Notes: generated from the letters alone by a model not told the origin. DNA of 64,000 nt from Fimbriimonas ginsengisoli Gsoil 348 (GCF_000724625.1 NZ_CP007139.1:310001-374000); one strand, 5' to 3'; positions 43,541 through 52,542 are shown, numbered from the stretch's first letter. Translations and numbers: made by a program.

Positions 43541-45351
43541 CCCTGAGGCAAAGCCGATGGCTTCTCTGCTTCGATCGCTCGCGCCAAGGCGGCGATGGCG
43601 GCAGGTTCCTTCAGGTCGTAGTCTTGCTCAGTCCAGCTCCAAAAGTTCTTTTGAAGCCTCACGATCACCATTTCCAGATCGGGGAAGATCGTACAGTTGT
43701 TCGAGTAAGCGCCCCGCATCCCGATCCAATGAGTCCGGTATTTTTTGGGCAGCTTTCTGGAGTAGTCGTCGAGATAGAAGAGATCCGAATACGCTCCACT
43801 TGAATCGTAGGCGACCGTTTGAATCCAGTCTTCGGGGATCACCTGCGTCCCTTGCCACTTCCCTTTCGCTAAAACGACGGCCCCGATTCGAGCGAGCTCC
43901 CGGGCTCGAAACTTAGCGCCCGTAAAGAGATCGGTATTTCCGAACGGGTCGGTATCGAAGCCGCTATCGCGACCGATTCCCAAGGGACCGAAAAGCCGTT
44001 TTCGGGCGAATTCGTGGACGGGTTTGCCGAGCACCTGCTCCAGGATCGGATCCAATAACTGGACGCCGTAGCTACAGTAAGCCCAGTCGCCGCGGTCGTG
44101 GATCGGCTTCAGACCAAGGGCATTTCGGTCGAGATCGGCGGTCAGCGGAATACCGCGACTGTACAACTCGCTGTCGTCCGGAAGGCCGGCGGTCATGTCG
44201 AGCAGGTCTTGAACGGTCACCTCATCCCGCATCCCTCCCCTCCAGTCCTTTAGGTACTTGGCCACTTTCTCGTCGGAGTTCAGCTTGCCGTCTCCCTCCG
44301 CGATGGCGGCGACTAATCCGGTAATCGATTTCGTCGACGAATAGATGTTGATCGGCTGGCCGGAATACCGGTCCGAGTACCACTCGGTGACAAGGTGGCC
44401 ACGTAGCAGGATCAGGCATGCGTCGGCTCCGGTGCGTTGGCAGAGGCTTAAATAGGTTCCTAGAGCCCCATCCGCGTTCGAGCTCAGTCCAATCTCCTCG
44501 CGTTTCGCCCGCGTATCCGCCGCAGGAAACATAGAGTCTTCAGCCGGTCGGAAACTCCGCCCGGGCGGGGCGTGCGAGAGGCCGAACCGGCGCAGCCAAT
44601 GATCCATGTCCTCCAGAAGGCACTCACGGCGATAGCGGGTCTCCGAGTCGGAGATGGGAGCCGCGGCAAGCTTTCGAACGGCCGAAGCCAGGCTCGACGC
44701 GGCGCTCAAGCGCCCCGCAAGCCCTTCGACGCGAACAAGGGCGGTTAGCGCCATGAGGTACGTCACCGACCCGGGGCCCGAAAGGCCGATCGGAGTATTC
44801 AGCATCGTCCAAGCCCGCTTTCTTACCACGGCAGCGTTGGGGCTGAGGAGCTCCATGAAGTTCGACAACTCCCGGTCTTTCGAAACGAACTTCTCGAATC
44901 CGTCTCGCGCATTCGGGCCGAATCGGCGCTTCAGGCTGTATACGAGATCCAAGGTTTGCATCTGACGACGCGGCTCCGCAAGCGAATCTCCACTCTCGGT
45001 CCTTTCGATTTCCCTCTTGGCGCGAGCGGCATCGATTCGCTTGCCTTGGGCCAGGCAAGCCTCGTACAGCAGAAGATTGCCGAGGGTACGGAACCGCCGG
45101 GTGGGTTTTCCGGGGCGCCGAGACCGCAATGCGGAGCGAACGAATCGCTCCGCACCGGCCCAGTCGCTACCGTAGGCGAATTTTATGAATCCATCTTGCA
45201 ACGCCTGAAACGGATCGGCTTTCAAGCTGGCTGAGGAGGCTAATCTTTGTTGACGCAAGCTTGGAGCTCCACTCGTTACGCAAACGAAAGTTGCGAAAAG
45301 GACCACCCCAACGGCCGCGACGCGCCACCTACCTAGACTGCTCCTATTCAT
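43525..45351 (-). CDS. Secreted serine hydrolase, class C beta-lactamase fold
   Basis: 608 residues. The N-terminal hydrophobic signal (VAAVGVVLFATFVCVTSGA) is followed by about 230 helical residues without a known domain, then a beta-lactamase/transpeptidase-like fold from about 280. The nucleophile is in SSTKSITGLVAAIA (SxxK), the second motif is YCSYG (Tyr as in the YxN/YxS class), and WIGMRGAYSN lies near the third motif. It may be an esterase or peptidase. It starts 9 nt after the kinase-LanC gene, so it probably belongs to that operon and could act on the exported product. Confidence 0.8.
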   Translation of the reverse strand: MNRSSLGRWRVAAVGVVLFATFVCVTSGAPSLRQQRLASSASLKADPFQALQDGFIKFAYGSDWAGAERFVRSALRSRRPGKPTRRFRTLGNLLLYEACLAQGKRIDAARAKREIERTESGDSLAEPRRQMQTLDLVYSLKRRFGPNARDGFEKFVSKDRELSNFMELLSPNAAVVRKRAWTMLNTPIGLSGPGSVTYLMALTALVRVEGLAGRLSAASSLASAVRKLAAAPISDSETRYRRECLLEDMDHWLRRFGLSHAPPGRSFRPAEDSMFPAADTRAKREEIGLSSNADGALGTYLSLCQRTGADACLILLRGHLVTEWYSDRYSGQPINIYSSTKSITGLVAAIAEGDGKLNSDEKVAKYLKDWRGGMRDEVTVQDLLDMTAGLPDDSELYSRGIPLTADLDRNALGLKPIHDRGDWAYCSYGVQLLDPILEQVLGKPVHEFARKRLFGPLGIGRDSGFDTDPFGNTDLFTGAKFRARELARIGAVVLAKGKWQGTQVIPEDWIQTVAYDSSGAYSDLFYLDDYSRKLPKKYRTHWIGMRGAYSNNCTIFPDLEMVIVRLQKNFWSWTEQDYDLKEPAAIAALARAIEAEKPSALPQGHGLK

Positions 45352-45360
45352 TCGAGCGCT

Positions 45361-47793
45361 CTACGACTCGCGTCCGAACATGGGGAGGCACGCGTATTCG
45401 GGGAGCGTTAAATCAGATGCCATCACCACGATGCCGCCCATGCTCTTGTAAAGCGAGTAACCGGTTTGGCCGCTGCCGATCGCATCCATTCCCACCTGCT
45501 CCGCCCGCTTCAGCCATCTTGGATCCTTGGACACATTGTACATATCCATCAGGGCGTACGCTTTGCCTGCGGATCCGCAGCAGAGCGACGCGATCCCTTC
45601 CCGGTCCTGCCAAGTGCTGGACGCGGCCCCTTCGGCAAGGGCCATGTAGCGGTCGTCACCGTACGTTTGCGCGGCTTCGATCCAGAGGTGCACCCAGCCG
45701 GCATGGCCGTTGCACCAACCCGTCGACGAGTGTTCGTGGGCGATGGAGTAGGGCCAGCGGAGACCTTTTTGATAAACTTGGGCAAGCTCGACCAGTTGCT
45801 CGAGGCGGGTCTGAACGGCATCGATCGGCGGGGTTCCGGTCGCGTTGTGCCACCGCAAAGCGCCGTAGCAAAGCCCCGACCAGCCATGCGCGATTCCGAG
45901 CAGGTCGATTTTTCTGTCTTCGCCCACCGCGCCCATTTCACCAAGCTGCGCCCAGATCCCCTTGAACATCTGATCCCCCAGAGCCCAAATGGGACGGAGA
46001 TCGATGTGGCTGGATTTGCGAAAGTGCTCCAGCGCGATGGCGCACGAGAGGAGGACGCCGGTCCGGCCGATGGTGAGGTCCGGGTTGTCGCATGGCGCGG
46101 CCGTGGCGGCCTCGACAAACTTACCAAGGGCGCGGTTGCACACTTCGAAATCGCCCATCGCCTCGCTTATGAGCGCCTGCACCATGTAAACGCCCGAGGG
46201 TGAGTGCAGCGGGCAGATGTCGCCCACCGTTTCGTGGGTGATCTGAACCTCGAGCCCGTGAAACGCCCTTGCGTCGTGGATGTGAGCCACAGACTTCGAG
46301 ATCCAGAGATCGGCGAGGGAGAGCAAATCGGCGCTCTCGTACCGAGCTCCGAGTCGATAGAGCGCATAAGCGATTCCGGCACCGCCGTATTTGATGCTGC
46401 AAGAGGGATGGCGGCGGAAAACGATGTCGAACCAATCTTGCTCGGGCCCGCACCAATCCACGAACTCTCGGATATAACGACCACCCGGGCGATTCGCCTG
46501 ACTACCGAGGCGGAATGAAACCCGGTCGCCGTAATCCGGCGCCTCCGGCTCCGGCCCCATCGATTGCACGAAGGTGCCGTGAAACGCCCGCATGGATGGG
46601 TGCCGGTCCGCCGGGTCTTTCGCGAGCCCTTTTAAGATCGCCGACTCGAGTCTCGGATTGATGCGGTCGAAATACGAAGTGAGGGGTAATGGCGGCTCCT
46701 CCACGATTTGGCGCATCTGCTCCGGCAATTCCATTGAAAACGGGAGGTACTGGCCGTTGGCGATGTTCTCGTCGCTTAGAACTTCGTAGGCCATTACCGC
46801 CACCGTGTACTGCTCGCCCAACATGCTGGCCGGGGGAGGGATGACGTTTTCGTGGCGCGCGGCAGCGAACTCGGGCTCGAAGTATCGCGAGACTCCGGCG
46901 CGCGCCGGAATATCGTCCAGGTCTTCCACGAAACGGCCGAAGCCGAAGTCGATGAGTCGAACGGTATTGTCCTCCATCACGAGGATGTTGCGAGGGTGAA
47001 CGTCGCCGTGGACGCACCCGCGGTCATGGAGGCGGGCGTAAGCGTCGATGACCCTTTCGGCCAGCGCCGCGCGAAGCGTCTTCAACTGGATTAGGTCCGC
47101 TTGGCGGGTGAGGTTGCCGCTCTTCTTTTGATAGATCTGGCTAACCTCGCTTAACGACATCCCTTCCAGCCATTCCATCACCAGGTAGGCGCGCTCCTCG
47201 AACCGGCCCACCTCGCGGAGCTTCGGCGTCGGATCTCCCTCCAGGCGGGTCAAGATGCGCCCTTCCCGCTCGAACAGCTCGTTCATGTAGGCGTTCGCAC
47301 TGCCAGCCCGTACGATCTTAAGCGCGTAGAAGTCCGCCTCACCCTCGCGCACCAAGTAGACCTCGGTGTCTTCCAGCAGTTGGCAGCAGCGGACCACCTC
47401 GAAGTCTTTGAACTTCTCTCCTATTTGGAGACTGGGTTTAGTCAGCAGGGCCTGATCCGACCCTTCGCGGGTTAAGCAATCGTCCTCCACGAGGGCAAAG
47501 AGCATGGAGCTTGCGGAATCCAAGACCGGTATCGGGTCGGCATCGAGCGAGTCGCTGAACGCGATAATCCCGTCGACGAGCGTTCGAGGAGTTCTAAACT
47601 GCTCTAAGAGAAGACCGGCGTCTTTCGAAAGAATTTTAGTGCCCCCACGAGCGTATCGCCGGGTGAGGGCATAGTCCGATTCCTTGTACTCCATGAACGA
47701 CCGGATCGCCTTGGGAAGGGCAAGCACCGGGGACAGGACGACGTCTTCCGGAAGGACGAACAGGGCGTCTTTGGCTTCTTCGATGGTTAGCAT
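45361..47793 (-). CDS. RRE-kinase-LanC fusion, lanthipeptide-synthetase-like
   Basis: 810 residues. About 40-110 resembles a PqqD-like RiPP recognition element (YALTRRYARGGTKILSKDAGLLLEQF ... LFALVEDDCL). About 130-410 is a complete protein kinase domain: Lys159 in FYALKIV, HGDVHPRN (262-269), Asp282 in IDFGFGR. About 440-810 is a LanC cyclase with its repeated signatures: GGAGIAYALYRLG, GIAHGWSGLCYG (His636), WCNGHAGW (Cys693) and CCGSAG (Cys738-Cys739), giving a three-Cys zinc site of the CCG kind. Class III/IV synthetases have lyase-kinase-cyclase; here a lyase domain is missing. It is flanked by a Cys-rich candidate substrate. Confidence 0.85.
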   Translation of the reverse strand: MLTIEEAKDALFVLPEDVVLSPVLALPKAIRSFMEYKESDYALTRRYARGGTKILSKDAGLLLEQFRTPRTLVDGIIAFSDSLDADPIPVLDSASSMLFALVEDDCLTREGSDQALLTKPSLQIGEKFKDFEVVRCCQLLEDTEVYLVREGEADFYALKIVRAGSANAYMNELFEREGRILTRLEGDPTPKLREVGRFEERAYLVMEWLEGMSLSEVSQIYQKKSGNLTRQADLIQLKTLRAALAERVIDAYARLHDRGCVHGDVHPRNILVMEDNTVRLIDFGFGRFVEDLDDIPARAGVSRYFEPEFAAARHENVIPPPASMLGEQYTVAVMAYEVLSDENIANGQYLPFSMELPEQMRQIVEEPPLPLTSYFDRINPRLESAILKGLAKDPADRHPSMRAFHGTFVQSMGPEPEAPDYGDRVSFRLGSQANRPGGRYIREFVDWCGPEQDWFDIVFRRHPSCSIKYGGAGIAYALYRLGARYESADLLSLADLWISKSVAHIHDARAFHGLEVQITHETVGDICPLHSPSGVYMVQALISEAMGDFEVCNRALGKFVEAATAAPCDNPDLTIGRTGVLLSCAIALEHFRKSSHIDLRPIWALGDQMFKGIWAQLGEMGAVGEDRKIDLLGIAHGWSGLCYGALRWHNATGTPPIDAVQTRLEQLVELAQVYQKGLRWPYSIAHEHSSTGWCNGHAGWVHLWIEAAQTYGDDRYMALAEGAASSTWQDREGIASLCCGSAGKAYALMDMYNVSKDPRWLKRAEQVGMDAIGSGQTGYSLYKSMGGIVVMASDLTLPEYACLPMFGRES

Positions 47794-47813
47794 GGCGGTT
47801 GAAAACGGGGTGA

Positions 47814-49037
47814 TCAGGAAAGCGTTTGAAGAAGGTGCTCCTTGGGGCGCCAGAGCGAGGCGTCGATACCGGCGAACTCTGCCTTCGCCTTGGCGAAATC
47901 ACGAGCTTCGGCAAGCGAAAGGTCGCGCTTCGATGCGGTAACGAGAGCGTTTCCCAGCACTTCGGAGACCCAGACTCTCCAACTCGACGACGTGCGCCGC
48001 CCGGCCGATTCGTCGGCCGGAGTATCGGAGCCCCAGGAGAGGAGTCCGTCTCCAGTGAGGTCGGCCGTGAAGGGGACTCCCTGGGCTTCGGCCGTTCCCA
48101 ACCCCTTCGCGAGGACAGCAGCCGTGTCCAAGAGGTCGGCCGCGTTAGCGAAGTAGACCACCATTTTGTCGGGTCGCAACAGGCCGGGCATGCTCGCTCC
48201 GATTTTCATGCCGACAGCGTCGGATCCCATGACGATCGGGAGTGAAGCCGACAGCACCCTTGGCAGATCCGCAACGACGGGACTGATGTAAAGCTTTGCG
48301 TCACCTTCCCAAGTTCGATCTCGCAAAGTGTCGATGGCGTTTCGAGCGTTTTCGGTTCGGCCAGGTTGCCAGTGGTGCCACCAACCGCCACGTTCGGCGG
48401 GGTGGAAGGTCCAAGAGCGGGACGAAGGGGACGAGATGACCGGCTCGTTCTTATCGATATTCAGGAAGCTCAATACCGATTCCTCGGTCGAGAGGAGCGC
48501 TCTCGATGTCCGGGATGGCGGAACGGCGTTGTATTGATAAAGCCGCTGAATCACGCTTCGGGTAAGGCCCGCGCGGCTAGGCGCATGAGAAGCCGCCTGC
48601 AGGAAGCGGTATCCGTAATCGAGCGCGGCGTCGGAGATCGCCGCGGTGCGGCTTTCCGGCCTGGACTTGCCCTGAATACCCGCCTCGAGCAATCGAATGG
48701 CGCGGAGGCCAGTGACGAACTCACCGTTGCACTCGACGTCGAGAATGCCCGCCAAGAGGAGATTACCGACCCGGTCGCTCATCGGGACGGTCAACTGGCT
48801 TCGCAGGTGGAACGGCAGCCTGGCCGGTTTCCGGACCGAAAAATAGAGGAGGGCCGCTTCGGCGGAGGCGCGCACCGTCTGCGTCCACCGGTCCGCTCCA
48901 CGTTTCGGCACAAAGAGCCCGAAATGTCCCGCCGAGGCGGATCCAAACGTGAACCGCTCGGGCAGCCGGTCGGCTGCCACGAGCGTGTAGTTCGGATTTA
49001 CCCGGAAGATTTTGTCATCCAGAGAGAGATCCAGCAT
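47814..49037 (-). CDS. Unknown protein between Cys-rich gene and LanC fusion; candidate lyase
   Basis: 407 residues, no signal peptide. A middle segment (about 205-345) has the only notable pattern: WHHWQPGRTENARNAID, then GMKIGASMPGLLRPDKMVVYF (275-296) and QGVPFTADLTGDGLLSWGSD (319-338), then SSSWRVWVSEVLGNALV. The order K ... (R)PD..V.Y ... PFT ... G(L) recalls HopA1-like proteins that serve as phospho-Ser/Thr lyases in class V lanthipeptide loci, but this is a weak likeness from memory. Its place, 9 nt after the Cys-rich gene and 20 nt before the kinase-LanC gene, argues for a role in the same pathway. Confidence 0.6.
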   Translation of the reverse strand: MLDLSLDDKIFRVNPNYTLVAADRLPERFTFGSASAGHFGLFVPKRGADRWTQTVRASAEAALLYFSVRKPARLPFHLRSQLTVPMSDRVGNLLLAGILDVECNGEFVTGLRAIRLLEAGIQGKSRPESRTAAISDAALDYGYRFLQAASHAPSRAGLTRSVIQRLYQYNAVPPSRTSRALLSTEESVLSFLNIDKNEPVISSPSSRSWTFHPAERGGWWHHWQPGRTENARNAIDTLRDRTWEGDAKLYISPVVADLPRVLSASLPIVMGSDAVGMKIGASMPGLLRPDKMVVYFANAADLLDTAAVLAKGLGTAEAQGVPFTADLTGDGLLSWGSDTPADESAGRRTSSSWRVWVSEVLGNALVTASKRDLSLAEARDFAKAKAEFAGIDASLWRPKEHLLQTLS

Positions 49038-49046
49038 TTGTCTTGG

Positions 49047-49697
49047 CTACGAGATGATTTTTTCTTCGAGGCGAGCCCGCATCTTCCCGCGCATCGCATC
49101 GAGAAGCTGGGTTTGAAGAGCCTTCTTCGGGTCTTCCGGCGTCGGTACCGGCCACGAGGCTTTTTGGGTACACGGCTTCGTCGGCTCCTTCTTGCACGGG
49201 TGGGTATTTTCCCACTCCGTGCAGCCACATCCGGCCGTGTTGGGACTATCTTTGGCGCACGTGTTGTCGGTGTTACAGTTCACCGTGTTGATTAGACATG
49301 AGGGCTTCTCACCCTTACAGTCCGCGCCGGTCTTGACGTTCGAACAGTGGCATTCGGTCGTCTGGCGGGTACACACGCCGCAGATCTGGGTCTCGTCGCA
49401 CTTGGTATGGTGGCCGTTGCACACCGTATCTTCGTCGCAGTGCTCTTTAGTTGGCGAAGCTACCGGGCATTTGCCTCCGTGGGGGGGCCTCGTCGCACTA
49501 ACGAGGGTCGGACACGCGAGGATACATGGAACTTGATAAGTCCCGATGTTCGTGCACCAGATAGTGCACGCACCGAGAGCCTCTACGATAGGCCCAGACG
49601 GGTCGCCGTCAACCTCCGGATAAGCCTTGATCGCTAGATTCTTAAACTCGAAGCTGAGCTTTATTTCATCTCTAGAATTGGAAGTAGTGTCTTTCAC
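49047..49697 (-). CDS. Cys-rich protein, candidate RiPP (lanthipeptide-type) precursor
   Basis: 216 residues from GTG 49697. Residues 1-43 have no Cys (EIKLSFEFKNLAIKAYPEV, ending in EALGA) and resemble a leader. Residues 44-176 contain 20 Cys (44, 48, 58, 62, 77, 87, 93, 100, 106, 109, 116, 118, 127, 134, 141, 147, 157, 159, 168, 176) and about 25 Ser/Thr, many shortly before a Cys (TVC, TKC, TTEC, TGADC, NTC). Residues 185-216 form a Cys-free, charged helix. Adjacent kinase-LanC and unknown genes fit a modified peptide. It could instead be a disulfide-rich or metal-binding protein, since it is far longer than known lanthipeptide precursors. Confidence 0.7.
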   Translation of the reverse strand: MKDTTSNSRDEIKLSFEFKNLAIKAYPEVDGDPSGPIVEALGACTIWCTNIGTYQVPCILACPTLVSATRPPHGGKCPVASPTKEHCDEDTVCNGHHTKCDETQICGVCTRQTTECHCSNVKTGADCKGEKPSCLINTVNCNTDNTCAKDSPNTAGCGCTEWENTHPCKKEPTKPCTQKASWPVPTPEDPKKALQTQLLDAMRGKMRARLEEKIIS

Positions 49698-49749
49698 GGT
49701 TTTCTCACAGATTTAAAGTTGTCTTGACTCATGATCGAATTTGAGATCG

Positions 49750-52542
49750 CTAGCAGATCTGCAGATACCTCTCGGGAATCGAGGCCGAGCCGGAGGGGAT
49801 ACTGATCGTTATCCCGTCGAGGACGATGTTTCCGGGAAGACTGGTCAGCACGCCCGTCGAGTATCGAACCACTCCGAACGAGTCGAACAGGCACGTTCCG
49901 ATGGTGGCGACGGAGCTGTTCGTCGATAGGAACGGTCCGCCGATCACCGCGTCGGCGAAGTAGGAGCCACTGACGGCCACGATCCGGTTCGGTCCCTGGA
50001 TGTATCTCGCGATTTCCGCCCAAGTTCCCGAGGAGATCGGTTTTTGGCTGGCGATCAGAACCCGTCCTGCGAGCAAGCCGGTGCCACAGGCAAACCGAGT
50101 TATCGTTCCCAGGACGTAGTCCTTGTACCAAGCAAGGCAACCGTCCGGGTCGTAGGCAAACTCGTAAGCCAACACGCCCCCGCTTCCGTAGTTACGGGAG
50201 ATGCTGAGGAGCTTTCCGTCCTCATAGTAGTCCAGCTCCCGCGTGTACCCCGGCCCGGGGAACGAAGCCAAGGTGGCATCGTGGTACCAGGTGTAATTCT
50301 CCGTGGTCGACGTGGCGCTATCCACAACCTGCGTGAGATATCCGGCCGCCGAGTACGTATAGGCTCCGTTATGGGAGGTCACACCGTTTTCCGAACGGAC
50401 CGCGGTCTGGATCTGGCCATGCGAATTGTAGGTGTACGATCCCTGGTAGATCGAGGTACCGGTTCGCGTCTCCTGGGTCAGCCTCCCATAGCTGTCGTAG
50501 CTGAAGGAGGTAACCGCGCCGCTTGGCTGTTCGGTGATTTGCGAGATCAGTCCGGTGGTCGAGTTGTACGCCGCCGTGTAGGAGACGATGAGCGCGCTCG
50601 TGCTCGCAACCTTGTTCGAGACGCTGACCAGCCGCGACGTGGTGTCATAGCCGTACTGGATCACCATCCCGTTACCGGGCGTACAACTCAGAACCTGATT
50701 ATTGGAGTTATAGGTGTATTGAACCGGACCCGTTCCGTCGCTGAGAGCGATAGAACTGATCGCGTTGTTCGAGCCCCAGTTGAAGGTGTGGCTTCGACCC
50801 GCGGTGTCGGTGACGGTCGACGGCCGGTTACTAGAATCGAAGGTAGCGGATACGGTTCCTTCGGGTCCGGTTTTCGACGTTCGCTTACCTAAGTTGTTGA
50901 GAACGTAGCTGTACGAGCCGGCCGCGTTGGAGCCTGAGGTGAGGTTGCTCTGCACGTTGTAACCCCAAGACTCGCTCGTATGCCCCGTCGTTGGGAATGC
51001 GACGGCGGTGACGCGCCCCCAAGCATCCCTCGTATAGTTGGTGATTCGCCCCCTCGCGTCGGTTTGGGACGAGAGCAGGTTGTTCGTATAGGAGAAGCTC
51101 TCGCTGTATCCCATGACGTTCGTCATCGCGGTCATCTTGCCGCTCGAATCGAAAGTCGTGAGGGCTTGGGCGCCGGTCGTCGTATCGGTGAACGAGGTCG
51201 GGTTTAGGTTGCTGTCGTAGGCGATCGTAAAGGAATCGCCGCCGCCGCCCGAGATCGAGGTGATTTGGGAGTTTGAGTCGAACGCCCTTGTCGGAGTGGA
51301 GATTCCCCCCGTCGACTGGGCGGTCGTTCGGCCGGCCGAATCGAGCGTGTAGGTCGTAACGACTCCGCTGGGATCCGTAGCGGTTAGCGGGCGGCCGACG
51401 GAGTCGTGCGTCCAACTCCAACCGCCGCCGCCGGCGAGGGTTTGGGAGGTCAGATTATTGTTCGCGTCATACGCATACACCGATCGGTCGCTGGAGACCC
51501 CGGCGTAAGCCACTAGCCGGCCGTTGCCGTCAAAGCCGTACTGGTCCGCGCCGGCCGGAAGGGTGACCACGCCGGCGGCGACCACGTTGAGCGGCCATCC
51601 ACCACCGGAGACGGGATTTGAGTTACCGCAAACATACGTGGCGGAATTACCGGCAGCGTCCGTGGTCCCGGTAAGCAGGCCGGTCGAACTGAACGTATAG
51701 CTGGAGGAGTTGCCGGCGTGGTCGGTAATTTGGTTGACGACCCCTTGCGCGTTGTAGGCAAATTGGGTGGTGTAAACCGTGCCCCCCAGTGACGGCAGAC
51801 TGTGACCGGTAAGCACTCCGCTCGTGTAGGTCAAGGTGTGGACGGCCCCCGTTAGGTCGGTGACCGACGTTAGAAGGCCGCTGGTATAGCCGAACGAGAG
51901 CGTGTCGCCGCCTTTCTGAACGGAGGTCAACTGGCCTGAGCCGTTGTAGGTGCATTGGATAAGCACCGCCCCGGAGAGCGAGTTCCGCACCGCATCGAGG
52001 GCTCCGTTCGAGAGGAAGTGAATGTTCAGCGTGCCCTGAAGGTCGGACAAGGTCCAAGTGCCGTCGAGGTTGTGGACGAGAGATTTCCAGCAACCGACCG
52101 GGGCGGTGTATGTCGACCCGCTCACCGCAAAATCGTAAGTGGAACCATCCGCGGCGATATAGGTCGCCTTGCCAAGCGAGGTAGTGATTTGGCCGGAGAA
52201 AGAGTGTCGCCACTTCGCGCCGAGCGGACCGCCGGTAGCGGTGCTCGTGCTGTTGTGGTACAGGATAAAGTCGAGCGAATCGGCGCAGGCAACCGGATAG
52301 GTGAAGAGGTAGTTGCCGGTAAGCAGGTTATAGGACCCGTAGTCTTGAGTCACCCCACCTTGCCATGGGCGAGGCTCGCCCTTGGGGTCGATCGCTACCG
52401 TTTTGCCGGTGGCGTGGGCGAGTTCTGGCAGGCCGAGAATCGATACGGCGCCCAGGCCAACGGCTACGGAAATGGAGTTCTTCAGGAATTGCCGGCGCGA
52501 TTGTTCAAGCGCCTCATCGTAGTTGCTCTTTCGGTTGCTCAC
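49750..52542 (-). CDS. Tat-exported YD/RHS-repeat protein without core or toxin
   Basis: 930 residues. The N-terminus has a twin-arginine signal (SRRQFLKNSISVAVGLGAVS). After a DUF6531-like start (LLTGNYLFTYPVACADSLDF) come some twenty YD repeats (YDSNLNPTSFTDTTTG; YDTTSRLVSVSNK; YDSYGRLTQETRTG; YDPDGCLAWYKD). The usual RHS-associated core (GLYYxRxRYYDPxxGRF) and a C-terminal toxin are absent; the protein ends in SIPERYLQIC. It may be a surface shell or adhesin rather than a toxin. It lies 52 nt upstream of the Cys-rich gene, same strand. Confidence 0.82.
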   Translation of the reverse strand: MSNRKSNYDEALEQSRRQFLKNSISVAVGLGAVSILGLPELAHATGKTVAIDPKGEPRPWQGGVTQDYGSYNLLTGNYLFTYPVACADSLDFILYHNSTSTATGGPLGAKWRHSFSGQITTSLGKATYIAADGSTYDFAVSGSTYTAPVGCWKSLVHNLDGTWTLSDLQGTLNIHFLSNGALDAVRNSLSGAVLIQCTYNGSGQLTSVQKGGDTLSFGYTSGLLTSVTDLTGAVHTLTYTSGVLTGHSLPSLGGTVYTTQFAYNAQGVVNQITDHAGNSSSYTFSSTGLLTGTTDAAGNSATYVCGNSNPVSGGGWPLNVVAAGVVTLPAGADQYGFDGNGRLVAYAGVSSDRSVYAYDANNNLTSQTLAGGGGWSWTHDSVGRPLTATDPSGVVTTYTLDSAGRTTAQSTGGISTPTRAFDSNSQITSISGGGGDSFTIAYDSNLNPTSFTDTTTGAQALTTFDSSGKMTAMTNVMGYSESFSYTNNLLSSQTDARGRITNYTRDAWGRVTAVAFPTTGHTSESWGYNVQSNLTSGSNAAGSYSYVLNNLGKRTSKTGPEGTVSATFDSSNRPSTVTDTAGRSHTFNWGSNNAISSIALSDGTGPVQYTYNSNNQVLSCTPGNGMVIQYGYDTTSRLVSVSNKVASTSALIVSYTAAYNSTTGLISQITEQPSGAVTSFSYDSYGRLTQETRTGTSIYQGSYTYNSHGQIQTAVRSENGVTSHNGAYTYSAAGYLTQVVDSATSTTENYTWYHDATLASFPGPGYTRELDYYEDGKLLSISRNYGSGGVLAYEFAYDPDGCLAWYKDYVLGTITRFACGTGLLAGRVLIASQKPISSGTWAEIARYIQGPNRIVAVSGSYFADAVIGGPFLSTNSSVATIGTCLFDSFGVVRYSTGVLTSLPGNIVLDGITISIPSGSASIPERYLQIC

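Noticed and set aside
43525-45351. Antibiotic-resistance beta-lactamase
   Set aside because: The SxxK and Tyr motifs fit the broad serine hydrolase/esterase group and there is a long N-terminal extension; context gives no sign of resistance.
48366-49295. 309-codon plus-strand frame across the RiPP-like genes
   Set aside because: It crosses the border of two minus-strand genes and has no protein character; the minus-strand genes have tight operon spacing.
49750-52542. RHS toxin-immunity locus
   Set aside because: The RHS core, a variable toxin tip and a small immunity gene are all absent.
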